Position numbers and translations under genes: made by a program. Under the pieces are notes generated by a model. It was not told the origin of the DNA and did no database searches. It saw only the letters and a program-made list of their open reading frames with translations. Below are positions 17,701 through 25,434 of a stretch of 64,000 nt of DNA, piece after piece (within the stretch, counting starts at the first letter, position 1; each line of letters begins with the position of its first letter). Source of the stretch: JAGLOK01 sp963675575 (GTDB lineage: Bacteria > Bacillota > Clostridia > Christensenellales > UMGS416); assembly GCA_963675575.1 (NCBI GenBank), contig OY776378.1:1-64000 (forward strand), given 5' to 3'.

Positions 17701-18246
17701 TTGGGGGGCAAACAGCATGGACACATGGCGGCCGTAGGCTATGGGCTGTATTGCAAAATGATTGATGATCAAGTCAAAAAAATCAAAGGTGAGTATGTGG
17801 AAGAGTCATCTGCGGAGGTCACAATTAACGTTCTTGTGGATGCCTACATACCGGATGATTACATGGAAGATGCGCAGGATAGGTTGGATATGTATCGCGC
17901 GATTTCTCTTATTACAAGCTTAAAGGATAAAACAGAAACTTTGTCGGACATGGCCGACCGTTTCGGAAAAGTGCCGCAAAGTGTAGCCAATTTAACAGAT
18001 GTTGCATATCTCAAGCATAAATGCTCGCAGGCAGGCGTTAAAATGGTCAGCGAACGCGGTGATAAATATTTATTGCGGCTGGATGAAGACGCAAACATTG
18101 ATATGGCAGGTCTAATTAAGCACATTCAAAAGCACAAAGCGCGTTTTTCCGGTCAGGAAAATCCGCAGCTCTTTTTGCCAAAACAAAAAGAAGGCCTTTT
18201 GCCTCTCATAGATTTTGTGATGGGAATTGTGAAAATCAATAGTTGA
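14743..18246 (+). CDS. mfd: Transcription-repair coupling factor Mfd
   Basis: 1167 residues. N-terminal UvrB-like region (residues about 1-400), RNA-polymerase-interacting CarD-like domain near residue 505 (GDYVVHESNGIGKY), superfamily 2 translocase with Walker A at about 656 (GDVGYGKTE) and DEEQ box at 757, TATPIPRT near 785, motif VI QLRGRVGRS near 925, and the C-terminal TRCF domain. Mfd removes RNA polymerase stalled at lesions and recruits UvrA. The start is uncertain by one codon: a TTG at 14740 directly precedes ATG 14743; the AAGG at 14735-14738 is better spaced for the ATG. Full normal length. Confidence 0.97.
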   Translation: MKKALFAPLVSSGQFQRLTDFIRGGKSPCSVFGVPQTKKSHIFSAMALSGKKPILIITPNHITATKTASDIEGMTGIKCHLFPQRSVEMHSVQAASKSAEHARSFMLGELSQNKAKVVIAAVDSLMTPLCPKETFKKSLLHIKVGSSISPGEIAKRLTWSLYRRESRVEQTGQFAIRGDIVDIFPVGFEHPVRIEFFGDDVESIKSFDENTQHSISKTESVTIYPAMEMPLDMEVMQRGISSIKDSAQGAYKKAKSKKTELGYEKTDDKIVRKYAENINKLLQFGYFEGMENHMEFFYPDAVTLDKYLDSPIIVFDEVRDVKTRVEDVQKEYNALYGDLFESGEALNELDGLLYSFDEMYASFKGNFILTATAFTADSILDYARSVTFPGTEAMIYRGQFDMLSRDIKNWRREKYKIAILAGTESRVEGIRDTLAQYQITTTPLKTDRELIAGEAAVLPLYASKGFSYSTEKFIVLTENELFGRTKSHKKPSRKRGAGDSVLNDIKRGDYVVHESNGIGKYDGIVRLEALGKLRDYLKLLYMGGDVLYVPTEQMDRVQKYIGAGEGKAKLTRLGGKSWEHARQKAKSAVADMTEELIELYAKRSAVQGYRYSQDGEWQCQFEESFEHEETPDQLTCIEEIKEDMQSAKVMDRLLCGDVGYGKTEVALRAAFKAVMDKKQVAILCPTTILCHQHFVTIGERFKDFPVETRELSRFVSATEQKNTLEKLKSGKVDIVVGTHRLLSKDIEFKNLGLLVIDEEQRFGVAHKEKIKKLRVGVDVLTMTATPIPRTLHMSLAGIRDISMIETPPEERFPIQTFVTEYDEDMIRGAIEREVSRAGQVYFVYNRVQSIDMMQRKILELMPHLRVAVAHGQMPGNQLENVMLDFLEKKYDVLLATTIIENGLDIPNVNTLIVYDTDKFGLSQLYQLRGRVGRSNRLSYAYLTWRPSNILSDTARQRLEAISQFTEFGSGLKIAMRDLEIRGAGSILGGKQHGHMAAVGYGLYCKMIDDQVKKIKGEYVEESSAEVTINVLVDAYIPDDYMEDAQDRLDMYRAISLITSLKDKTETLSDMADRFGKVPQSVANLTDVAYLKHKCSQAGVKMVSERGDKYLLRLDEDANIDMAGLIKHIQKHKARFSGQENPQLFLPKQKEGLLPLIDFVMGIVKINS

Positions 18247-18271
18247 AAATATTCTTTTTTAAGCTGTATTC

Positions 18272-18300
18272 TTAACAATTATGTCAATTAGGTGTATAAT
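18272..18300 (+). promoter_or_regulatory. Promoter of the DJ-1-like lipoprotein gene
   Basis: TTAACA (18272-18277), exactly 17 bases, TATAAT (18295-18300). Gives an 80-base leader before the start at 18387. Confidence 0.7.
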
Positions 18301-18386
18301 AATTTAATAAATTTCGTACTTCGTCTTTCACACAATAATCTTGTATATTCAAAAACGTCGGACTAATTTATGTGAGGTAGATAGTT

Positions 18387-19100
18387 ATGAAAAAAGTTGT
18401 TATTTTAGTAATTGCCGTGTTGCTTATTTTTAGTGCGTGTACCGATGCGCCAAAAGAAGCGGCAAGCAATAAAGAAGAGACAAGCAAAGAAGCTGTAGTT
18501 GAAAAAAAAGAAGAGGCAACACCTGAGCCCACACCGGAACCTACACCCGAACCTACGGCAGAACCCACCCCCACGCCAGAACCGCTTCCGATGAAAGTGG
18601 CTGTTGTGGTGGCACGGGATTCTTATGCCAGCGGAGAATTTAACCCGGTTATGAACGCGTTGCAGGAGGCGGGATATGAAACGGTTGTTGTATCAGATGA
18701 GCTGGGCAGCGCCAACGGATTTGGGGAGACAGTCGAAGTTGAAGCCGTGTTTAGCGATTTATCATCATTGAATTTACGCGGAATAGTGCTGATAGGCGGC
18801 AGTGATTCGTTGTGGGAAAATGCTCAGCTTCATGATCTTTTGGAGGATTGTCAAGAACATGGAAGAGTAACCGCCGCGATTTGTCTTGCCTCTGTCACGT
18901 TGGCAAAAGCCGGTGTTATCGGCGAAGGAGACACAGCTTGCTGGTTTAACTGTGACATAGCCGACCCCGAGATGCAGGCCGCGGGGGTTAAAGATTCCGG
19001 TCAGCCCGTTACTGTCGATGGGCTTATAATAACCGGAGACGGGCCTAGCTCCGCTGAAGAATTTGCTACGGAGATTGTTAGCGCTTTAGACGCACTGTGA
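18387..19100 (+). CDS. Lipoprotein with a DJ-1/PfpI-like domain
   Basis: 237 residues. Signal peptide (residues 1-19) with lipobox IFSAC, so the cysteine at about 19 should be lipidated. A Glu/Lys-rich spacer and a proline-rich PTPEP repeat (residues about 48-68) act as a wall-spanning linker. Residues about 70-237 look like a DJ-1/PfpI fold: MKVAVVVARDSY, a GIVLIGGSDS strand-turn, and AAICLASVTLAKAG, where the cysteine after AAI is at the nucleophile position of the family. Role unknown; cell-surface DJ-1-like proteins are unusual. SD GTGAGG before ATG. Single gene between its own promoter and terminator. Confidence 0.8.
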   Translation: MKKVVILVIAVLLIFSACTDAPKEAASNKEETSKEAVVEKKEEATPEPTPEPTPEPTAEPTPTPEPLPMKVAVVVARDSYASGEFNPVMNALQEAGYETVVVSDELGSANGFGETVEVEAVFSDLSSLNLRGIVLIGGSDSLWENAQLHDLLEDCQEHGRVTAAICLASVTLAKAGVIGEGDTACWFNCDIADPEMQAAGVKDSGQPVTVDGLIITGDGPSSAEEFATEIVSALDAL

Positions 19101-19129
19101 AATTTAGAAAATTGAAGAAATATTTATTG

Positions 19130-19162
19130 AAGGGCATAAGCAAGACATATGCCCTTTTATTA
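19130..19162 (+). terminator. Rho-independent terminator
   Basis: Stem AAGGGCATA / TATGCCCTT with a 9-base loop followed by TTATT, 30 bases after the lipoprotein stop. Confidence 0.8.
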
Positions 19163-19188
19163 AAGTGCAGATTGTCTTCAAATTGGTG

Positions 19189-19197
19189 TGATATAAT
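19189..19197 (+). promoter_or_regulatory. Extended -10 promoter of the VOC gene
   Basis: TGaTATAAT, 38 bases before ATG 19236. No -35 of good spacing. Confidence 0.55.
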
Positions 19198-19235
19198 AAA
19201 AATATCTTTCATCTTAAAACAGAAAGGATATTTTT

Positions 19236-19625
19236 ATGAGAATAGAACACATCGCCATTTGGTCAAAAGACATTGAAAAACTAAAAGGATTTTATGAAAA
19301 ATATTTTAGCGCAAAAGCAAATAACAAGTACATAAGCGAGAAAGGAAAACTTCAGTCCTATTTCCTTTCATTTAATAGCGGAAGTCGTTTAGAAATCATG
19401 CAAAAACCGGATCTTTTGCATTTGCATGATGATAAGGATAATATGACCGGTTACGCTCATATAGCTATATCAGTGGGAAAAATGCAAGACGTTGTTGATT
19501 TGACGTCCCGACTTGAAAAGGATGGATATACTATAGCCAAAAGACCCCGATACACCGGCGACGACTATTTTGAAAGCGTGGCTCTCGATCCCGACGGCAA
19601 TCTGGTGGAGATAACAATGGATTGA
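19236..19625 (+). CDS. VOC/glyoxalase-fold protein
   Basis: 129 residues, the size of one two-module VOC unit. First module opens RIEHIAIWSKDIEKLKGFYEKYF, and the second GYAHIAISVGKMQDVVDL, ending ALDPDGNLVEITMD. Likely metal ligands are H5 in the first module, E54 in RLEIM, H76 in YAHIA and E126 in LVEIT, the normal H/E pattern of lactoylglutathione lyase and related enzymes. The substrate (methylglyoxal adduct, fosfomycin-like compound or other) cannot be told. Single gene with its own promoter and terminator; SD AGAAAGGA. Confidence 0.85.
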   Translation: MRIEHIAIWSKDIEKLKGFYEKYFSAKANNKYISEKGKLQSYFLSFNSGSRLEIMQKPDLLHLHDDKDNMTGYAHIAISVGKMQDVVDLTSRLEKDGYTIAKRPRYTGDDYFESVALDPDGNLVEITMD

Positions 19626-19652
19626 GCGGACAATTAATAGAAAAGTCATTTC

Positions 19653-19681
19653 AGCAGGCACAAAAGCCTGCTTTTATTTTT
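19653..19681 (+). terminator. Rho-independent terminator
   Basis: Stem AGCAGGC / GCCTGCT with a six-base loop, followed by TTTATTTTT. Confidence 0.85.
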
Positions 19682-19692
19682 AGTAATTTATT

Positions 19693-19738
19693 ATTGACCG
19701 CAGTCAATGCGTGTGCTAAAATATTGACTACAGTCAAT
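19693..19738 (+). promoter_or_regulatory. Promoter with two TetR-type operators
   Basis: Two palindromes ATTGAC-N4-GTCAAT at 19693-19708 and 19723-19738, exactly 30 bases (about three helical turns) apart. A promoter is interleaved: TTGACC (19694-19699), 17-base spacer, TAAAAT (19717-19722). The first operator covers the -35 and the second covers the expected transcription start. The first gene is a TetR regulator at 19751, so autorepression of the whole redox operon is the simple reading. Confidence 0.8.
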
Positions 19739-19750
19739 TAAGGAGAAATG

Positions 19751-20380
19751 ATGGCGGAAAAGAAAAACAGCACAAAAGAACTATTTATAAAGATTGCCGA
19801 CAAGCTTTTTTTTCAGCGAGGATATGAAAATGTCAGCGTGGATGAAATCTGCCGCGAGGCTGGCAAGGCGAAAGGGCTTTTCTTTTATTATTTTGAAAAG
19901 AAAGAAAACATCGTAAAGCTGCTGCTTGAGATGCAGGTGGAACGGATGAGCAGGATATTGCGTCGCCGCTTGGCGGACGATATAGACTATGCGGAAAAGA
20001 TGAATACCATTATGCAGGCTCTCTTTGTGGGAGAAAAGGGCGGACCGAGAGCGATGTACTATTTTAAAGAACAACCGCTTCCGGGGTGGGCGGACAGCCA
20101 CGCACATGAGCTTACAGATGAATATATCTTTCCTTTAATCAAAGAAACTGTGGCTGAAGGAGTAAAACTCGGGGATTTTGAAGAATCCGACGAATTTCAA
20201 ACGGAAATAGTATATCTGGGAATAAGCCAGTTTATGCACAGGCATTATGATAAAATGGCGGACGCGCAATTTGCGCAAAAGTCGATTGCGGCTGTCACAC
20301 GCGTGCTTGAAAAAGCTCTTGGAGTGCAAAAAGGAACAATAAAAATAATCAGTGAAAGCGGAATGAAAAATGAGCATTAA
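19751..20380 (+). CDS. TetR/AcrR family regulator of the redox operon
   Basis: 209 residues from the second of two adjacent ATG codons (19748, 19751); AAGGAG at 19740-19745 is better spaced for 19751. Residues about 1-50 form the TetR helix-turn-helix (LFIKIADKLFFQRGYENVSV then AGKAKGLFFYYFEKKENIV). The C-terminal ligand domain is generic. It should bind the paired ATTGAC/GTCAAT palindromes directly upstream. The downstream genes (Fe-S membrane protein, two FMN proteins) overlap or nearly touch each other, making a four-gene unit whose inducer may be an electrophile or redox-active compound; this last point is inference. Confidence 0.88.
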   Translation: MAEKKNSTKELFIKIADKLFFQRGYENVSVDEICREAGKAKGLFFYYFEKKENIVKLLLEMQVERMSRILRRRLADDIDYAEKMNTIMQALFVGEKGGPRAMYYFKEQPLPGWADSHAHELTDEYIFPLIKETVAEGVKLGDFEESDEFQTEIVYLGISQFMHRHYDKMADAQFAQKSIAAVTRVLEKALGVQKGTIKIISESGMKNEH

Positions 20381-21101
20381 AACAAGACAAAAAATTAGGC
20401 GGGGAATCGTTTTTTTCGTTTTTTTGATTTTTCCTGTCATTGTAAACTATCTCTCCCCTGTTCTTATACTCGCGGGTGCGAGTGAGGGAATAATAAACGG
20501 TAGCTTCATTGTTTTCGGACTTATGTTTTTAAGCTCTTTGTTTTTGGGCAGGACGTATTGCGGATGGATATGTCCCGCGTCGGGCATGCAGGAAGCGACA
20601 GAGAAATTCAGAACCAAAAAAGCGAAAACTGGCGGTGGAAACATTTTTCGCTGGGCGGTGTGGATAGTTTGGCTGGGCTTTATGATATACCTTTTCATAA
20701 ATGCGGGCGGTGTGCAAAAAGCAGACTTTTTATACGCCACACCTCAAGTTATATCAATTCTCGACCCGATTATTGTATTTATATATTTGGCTGTGGTGCT
20801 GCTTGTGTTTGTAATGACAATGATTTGGGGACAGCGCGCTTTTTGCAAATATTTATGCTGGATGGGACCATTCATGATAGCGGGAGATAAGATTCGACAT
20901 TGGATTAAAATCCCGGGATTGTATCTTCACCCTAAAAAAGAAAAGTGCATAGAGTGCGGGAAATGCACAAAAAACTGCCCAATGGATATTGATGTGCAAA
21001 ATATGGTACAAATAAATAATATGTATAACACGGAATGTATTATGTGCCTAAACTGCGCGGACATCTGCCCAAAAGGCGCAATCTCAGTAAAGAAAGGATA
21101 G
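20370..21101 (+). CDS. NapH/MauN-type 4Fe-4S membrane protein
   Basis: 243 residues, four to five membrane segments. Cysteine motifs: YCGWICPASGMQE (about residue 66), CKYLCWMGP (about 154), then two ferredoxin clusters CIECGKCTKNCP (about 192) and CIMCLNCADICP (about 222). Such proteins pass electrons across or along the membrane, e.g. NapH quinol oxidation in nitrate reduction, but here no periplasmic reductase is present. It overlaps the TetR gene by 11 bases and precedes two flavoproteins, so it probably hands electrons to or from them. Substrate unknown. Confidence 0.85.
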   Translation: MSIKTRQKIRRGIVFFVFLIFPVIVNYLSPVLILAGASEGIINGSFIVFGLMFLSSLFLGRTYCGWICPASGMQEATEKFRTKKAKTGGGNIFRWAVWIVWLGFMIYLFINAGGVQKADFLYATPQVISILDPIIVFIYLAVVLLVFVMTMIWGQRAFCKYLCWMGPFMIAGDKIRHWIKIPGLYLHPKKEKCIECGKCTKNCPMDIDVQNMVQINNMYNTECIMCLNCADICPKGAISVKKG

Positions 21102-21107
21102 ACGACT

Positions 21108-21662
21108 ATGAATATCACAATCATAAACGGTATCAAAGAAGTTAAGACAAATCCTTTTCAAATGCAGCTGGAGCTTGCTTGTGTAAAGGCTGCTAAAGAA
21201 CACAAGGTCGACTTGTTTACCATAGAAGACATGGATATAAAATATTGCTGCGGATGCTTTGGGTGCTGGGTCAAAACGCCGGGACGCTGCATATACAAAG
21301 ATGATATGGATAAGGTGCTAAAAAGCTTGGTCAATTCCGATCTTATGCTTGTAGTATCTGAAATCAACGCGGGGTTTGTTTCCTCGGAAGCCAAAAAAGC
21401 CATGGACAGAATACTGCCCTATTTGCAGCCATTTATAGCTATTTATGATGGTGAAAGCCACCATGTGCCAAGATATGAAAACAAATTTGACTTGGGTGTA
21501 CTTTTGCTGGATGAAGGCGATGCGGATAGTGAAGCGGTTGGCATTATCTATGACACATTCGACAGGCTGGCAAAAAACACCCACTCGCCAAAGGTAATTA
21601 AAGCCATGGCGAACATTGAAAACTTATCGGAGGTATTGCAAAATGAAATTAGCGGTTGTTAA
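21108..21662 (+). CDS. NADPH-dependent FMN reductase / iron-sulfur flavoprotein-like
   Basis: 184 residues with a flavodoxin-like fold: MNITIINGIKEVKTNPFQMQ is the FMN-phosphate loop region and CCGCFGCWVKTPGRCIYKDDM (from about residue 45) is the conserved cysteine cluster of this reductase group, followed by a SEINAGFVSSEAKKAMDR stretch. The loop is less regular than the usual GSPR-type P-loop. Second reductase follows with a 20-base overlap. Probably reduces a small oxidised substrate or passes electrons to the NapH-like partner. Confidence 0.8.
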   Translation: MNITIINGIKEVKTNPFQMQLELACVKAAKEHKVDLFTIEDMDIKYCCGCFGCWVKTPGRCIYKDDMDKVLKSLVNSDLMLVVSEINAGFVSSEAKKAMDRILPYLQPFIAIYDGESHHVPRYENKFDLGVLLLDEGDADSEAVGIIYDTFDRLAKNTHSPKVIKAMANIENLSEVLQNEISGC

Positions 21663-22275
21663 CGGTTCGCCCAGAGGAAGAAAGAGTAATTCCGACAGGA
21701 TAATAGGCTGGCTAACCGATGGTGTTGAAGATGCGGTGAAAGTGTATGCGGCGGATGTGAAAAAACAGGATGAAGCCGTGTTGAAAGTGGCTCAAGCGGA
21801 CAGCGTTTTGTTTGTTTTTCCGCTTTATACCGACGCGATGCCGGGGCTTGCTAAAGCCTTTTTTGAAAAACTTGTCAAAACAGATTTGGCAGGCAAGACT
21901 ATAACTTTTGTGGTTCACTCAGGATTTGGGGAGGCAATACATTCAAGGACAGTAGAAAGATTTTGCGCATATTTCGCGAAAATCAACGATATGAATTATT
22001 TGGGATGCGTTGTTATGGGTGGAAGCGAAGCCTTGCAGGTGGCGCCGGATGAGTATTTTGGCAAAAGGTATAAAGCGTATGCCGTTATAAAGCAAAATAT
22101 ATTGGATAAAACTCCTCTTGATAACGCCGCTCTTAAAACCATCGCAAAACGGGAACAGCTTAGTAAAGCAGAAGTTTTTCTTTTTAAACTAATTCCGACA
22201 GGAATGTATTGGAATAAACAGCTAAAGAAAAACGGCGCATATGAACGGAGATATGGTCAACCATATAGTGAATGA
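21643..22275 (+). CDS. Flavodoxin-fold NAD(P)H-dependent oxidoreductase
   Basis: 210 residues from ATG 21643, chosen because GGAGGT lies 7 bases upstream and MKLAVVNGSPRGRKSNSD then begins with the FMN-binding loop (NGSPRGRKSNS). The open frame extends 9 codons further up without an SD. VFVFPLYTDAMPGLAKAFFEKL is the second flavin-binding segment. Overlaps the previous gene by 20 bases. It ends the TetR-headed operon. I see no clear terminator before the next promoter. Confidence 0.8.
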   Translation: MKLAVVNGSPRGRKSNSDRIIGWLTDGVEDAVKVYAADVKKQDEAVLKVAQADSVLFVFPLYTDAMPGLAKAFFEKLVKTDLAGKTITFVVHSGFGEAIHSRTVERFCAYFAKINDMNYLGCVVMGGSEALQVAPDEYFGKRYKAYAVIKQNILDKTPLDNAALKTIAKREQLSKAEVFLFKLIPTGMYWNKQLKKNGAYERRYGQPYSE

Positions 22276-22430
22276 ATTCAATAAATTTGTAAACCAAGCT
22301 TAGATATTGCTCGGCTTTTCGTTTATTTGCAGGTTTCAAGGCTGATTTTGCATATTTTGGATATAATATGTTGATTTAATCTGAAAAGCTGTATAATAAT
22401 TAGCAAATACTTTATTAATAAAGGATAACA

Positions 22431-24113
22431 ATGAACATTTCTCCATATATTCTTATGCTTGCCGTTTTTTTAATTATAGCAATACCTTTTTTCTTGACGG
22501 CGAGAACGAACAAGAGGCTTATCAATTATCTGAAGAGCACTTTCGGTAAAAAGCCAAATTCTTTTGGTTATGAACTAAAAAGTATTAAAAGCTATCACGA
22601 ATATATAGACAAGTTCACAGACACATCTAAACAGATAGATGAAATAACTTGGAACGACTTGGACATGGATGATGTCTTTAGGCGAGTAAATGCTTGCCAC
22701 ACTTCTGTGGGTGAAGAATATCTTTACCAGGCTTTGCATGAACTCAATTTTAATACAAAGATACTTGAAAAGAGAGAAAGGCTAATAGCTTTTTTTGAAG
22801 AAAACACTGATATTCGAACAAAAATACAATTAATTCTTTTGCAACTTGGAAAGGCTGATTATAATCAGCTTTGCTCATATATATTCGATTCAAAATCAAA
22901 GATGATAGAACATAGCTGGGTATACAATATTCTGGCACTTATGCCTGTTGTTTTTGCGGGGGTTATCTTTTTAAATACACCATGGGGCATATTTCTGCTT
23001 GTTTTATCCGTCTTGACAAACGCGATTATATATTTTAGAAAGAAGTTTCAATTGGAAAGCGAAATATCGGCGATGCGATATTTTTCCTCCATCCTTTTTG
23101 CCACTAGCAAGATCTTAAAGATAGAAGCTCACGATTTCAATTGCCAAATTAGAGAACTTGGAGAAAGCTTTAGCGTATTCAAAGGCATTAAGGGAATCGT
23201 GTCCAACTCCGCTCAAAAAGGAATGATACCCTTTGAATTTTTAGCTGATTATTACAAAATGATTTTTTTGTCGGATATAAGGAAATATAATCGTGTTATA
23301 GGCAAAATAATGAATGAAACAGAATCGTTTCACAATTTATATAAGCAGTTTGGTGAAATTGATTTAGCTTTATGTATACTATCTTTTAGAAAAAGCTTAA
23401 AGGATTATTGCATACCGGAATATGTGGAAGAACACAGCGTTAAATTTACAGAGCTATATCATCCTCTTTTGGAGGCGCCTATTACAAACAGCGGAGATAT
23501 TACCCGAAACAGCATAGTATCCGGACCCAACGCTTCGGGAAAATCGACGTTTATAAAAGCACTTGCGCTAAATTCGATATTTGCCCAAAGTATTAACACT
23601 TGCACAGCGAAGCAATTTATAATCAGGCATTCGCTTGTAATGACGTCAATGGCGGTAAGAGACGATATTTTAGAAGGCGACAGTTACTTTATAACAGAAA
23701 TAAAGTCGCTAAAACGCGTGTTGGACAAAATAAGTGAAGTGCCATGCACATGTTTTATTGATGAGATTTTACGGGGAACAAACACTATAGAGCGAATTGC
23801 CGCATCTTCTGCAATATTAGAATATCTCTCGGATAAAAATTGTTTGTGCATTGTAGCCTCCCACGATATCGAGCTTACAAAAATTATGGAACAAATATGC
23901 GAAAATTATCACTTTAGCGAAAAAGTCGGCAGCGAAGGTGTGAGCTTTAACTTTAAGCTTAAAACAGGCGCGGCCAATACGAAAAATGCAATCAGATTGC
24001 TCGATTACATGGAATATGATAAAAAAATCGTGGAAGATGCAAACAAAAGAGTATCTGGATTTATTGAAACAGGCTTATGGGAAAAAACTAAACCAGCAGG
24101 TAACTGCGAATAG
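22431..24113 (+). CDS. Membrane-anchored MutS-like ATPase
   Basis: 560 residues. One membrane helix at residues about 5-22 and a hairpin of two at about 160-205 (ILALMPVVFAGVIFLN, IFLLVLSVLTNAIIYF). Residues about 350-540 are a MutS domain V ATPase: Walker A GPNASGKST from about residue 365, SMAVRDDILEGDSYF, Walker B CFIDEIL near 443, then RGTNTIERIA and VASHDIELT. The MutS mismatch-binding domain I and the clamp are absent, and the lever region is short. Related membrane MutS-like proteins occur in Bacillota and Bacteroidota, with no known role in mismatch repair. AAAGGA SD at 22424. Next gene starts 10 bases on but has different base composition. Confidence 0.85.
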   Translation: MNISPYILMLAVFLIIAIPFFLTARTNKRLINYLKSTFGKKPNSFGYELKSIKSYHEYIDKFTDTSKQIDEITWNDLDMDDVFRRVNACHTSVGEEYLYQALHELNFNTKILEKRERLIAFFEENTDIRTKIQLILLQLGKADYNQLCSYIFDSKSKMIEHSWVYNILALMPVVFAGVIFLNTPWGIFLLVLSVLTNAIIYFRKKFQLESEISAMRYFSSILFATSKILKIEAHDFNCQIRELGESFSVFKGIKGIVSNSAQKGMIPFEFLADYYKMIFLSDIRKYNRVIGKIMNETESFHNLYKQFGEIDLALCILSFRKSLKDYCIPEYVEEHSVKFTELYHPLLEAPITNSGDITRNSIVSGPNASGKSTFIKALALNSIFAQSINTCTAKQFIIRHSLVMTSMAVRDDILEGDSYFITEIKSLKRVLDKISEVPCTCFIDEILRGTNTIERIAASSAILEYLSDKNCLCIVASHDIELTKIMEQICENYHFSEKVGSEGVSFNFKLKTGAANTKNAIRLLDYMEYDKKIVEDANKRVSGFIETGLWEKTKPAGNCE

Positions 24114-24123
24114 GGGTGCGATT

Positions 24124-24732
24124 GTGGCGAGTGAAAATAGTCAAGAACAAAAGAAGGTAATTTATAATAAGTTATGGATAAAAATCCTTGTGCCAGTAGT
24201 AATAGTATGTGCGATTATAGGTATTTACTTCATGAAAAATCAAGATGATTTTCAAAAACCTGTTCAAGATACCAATATAGTAGAAAATGCAACTGAAGAC
24301 AATATAGAAGCTATTGATGATAATCCGGATTTTGAGTTGCATGTTACAGACGTATTAGATATTGAACAATTAAAATCATATGGATTACCAATTATGATTG
24401 ATTTCGGTGCGGACGCTTGCATACCTTGCAAAGAAATGGCTCCTGTGTTAGTAAAGCTAAATGAGGAGCTAAAAGGAAAAGTTATTGTTAAGTTTGTTGA
24501 TGTTTGGAAGTATCAAGAAGTATCAGAAGGATATCCAATTAGAGTAATTCCTACTCAAGTATTCTTTGATAAGGAGGGCAAGCCTTATATGCCTAGTGAC
24601 CCACAAGCCATGCAAATGCAAATGTACGAGCATAAGGAAACAAAAGAACATGTATTTACAACCCACGAAGGGGGTATGACAGAGGAAATGATATTGGCAG
24701 TCTTAAAAGACATGGGAGTTGCAAATGATTAA
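24124..24732 (+). CDS. Membrane-anchored thioredoxin-like protein
   Basis: 202 residues starting from GTG 24124 with AGGGG 7 bases upstream; the open frame upstream lies inside the MutS-like gene and is rejected. One N-terminal membrane helix (residues about 17-37: LVPVVIVCAIIGIYF), an acidic spacer, then a thioredoxin fold with active site CIPC near residue 100 (GADACIPCKEMAP) and the cis-proline in VIPTQVFF. It should act outside the membrane as a thiol oxidoreductase fed by the CcdA-type protein next door, with which it overlaps by 8 bases. AT-richer codon use than the genes on either side. Confidence 0.85.
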   Translation: MASENSQEQKKVIYNKLWIKILVPVVIVCAIIGIYFMKNQDDFQKPVQDTNIVENATEDNIEAIDDNPDFELHVTDVLDIEQLKSYGLPIMIDFGADACIPCKEMAPVLVKLNEELKGKVIVKFVDVWKYQEVSEGYPIRVIPTQVFFDKEGKPYMPSDPQAMQMQMYEHKETKEHVFTTHEGGMTEEMILAVLKDMGVAND

Positions 24733-25417
24733 TGGTTGGCTAGACACCCTAGGAACACTAATTAATAATAATTTTTGGCTGGCACCTTTTCTGGCTCTCC
24801 TTGCAGGTATTTTAACATCTTTTGCGCCGTGTTCATTATCGAGTATGCCTTTAGTTGTAGGATATGTCGGTGGATATGCAGGAAATGATGTTAAGAAAGC
24901 ATTTAGATATTCTTTGGTATTTTGTATTGGAATGGCTATAACATTTGCTGTTTTAGGTACCGCTGCGTCCCTGCTAGGAAAGCTAATGCAAGGATCAGGT
25001 TCTTGGTGGTATATTATACTAGGAGTATTAATGGTACTAATGGCATTGCAAACATGGGAATTAGTAAACATAATACCTCAGTCAGGAGCAATGAGTAAAA
25101 ACCCAAAGAAAGGCTATATTGGTGCAGTAATTGCAGGAATGTTAGGTGGGTTATTCGCTTCACCATGTGCAACACCAGTACTTGTAGTTTTACTTGCTAT
25201 GGTGGCAGAGCAAGGTAATTTACTTTGGGGATTACTTTTGCTGATTTTATACTCAATTGGTCACAGTATATTATTGTTAATTGCAGGAACTTCTGTTGGT
25301 TTTGTTAAGAAATTATCTGCGTCTAGGCGGTTTGGCAGATTTAATATAATTTTCAAAATAGTAATGGGTATAGTAATACTACTAATTGGACTATATATGT
25401 TTTATCTAGGATTTTAA
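24725..25417 (+). CDS. CcdA/DsbD-type transmembrane thiol reductase
   Basis: 230 residues from ATG 24725 (GGGAG 6 bases upstream; a TTG two codons earlier is less well spaced). Six membrane segments with two internally related halves: LAGILTSFAPCSLSSMP (first cysteine) and GMLGGLFASPCATPVLVVL (second cysteine), the conserved FxPC and SPCxTP pair of CcdA proteins. It carries reducing power from cytoplasmic thioredoxin to the extracytoplasmic thioredoxin encoded just upstream. The two genes form a unit and share AT-rich codon use. Confidence 0.88.
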   Translation: MINGWLDTLGTLINNNFWLAPFLALLAGILTSFAPCSLSSMPLVVGYVGGYAGNDVKKAFRYSLVFCIGMAITFAVLGTAASLLGKLMQGSGSWWYIILGVLMVLMALQTWELVNIIPQSGAMSKNPKKGYIGAVIAGMLGGLFASPCATPVLVVLLAMVAEQGNLLWGLLLLILYSIGHSILLLIAGTSVGFVKKLSASRRFGRFNIIFKIVMGIVILLIGLYMFYLGF

Positions 25418-25434
25418 TAAAAGGAGATATAAAA

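Noticed and set aside
18520..18590. Short repeat array resembling a CRISPR or minisatellite
   Set aside because: It is the in-frame proline-rich PTPEP linker of a lipoprotein.
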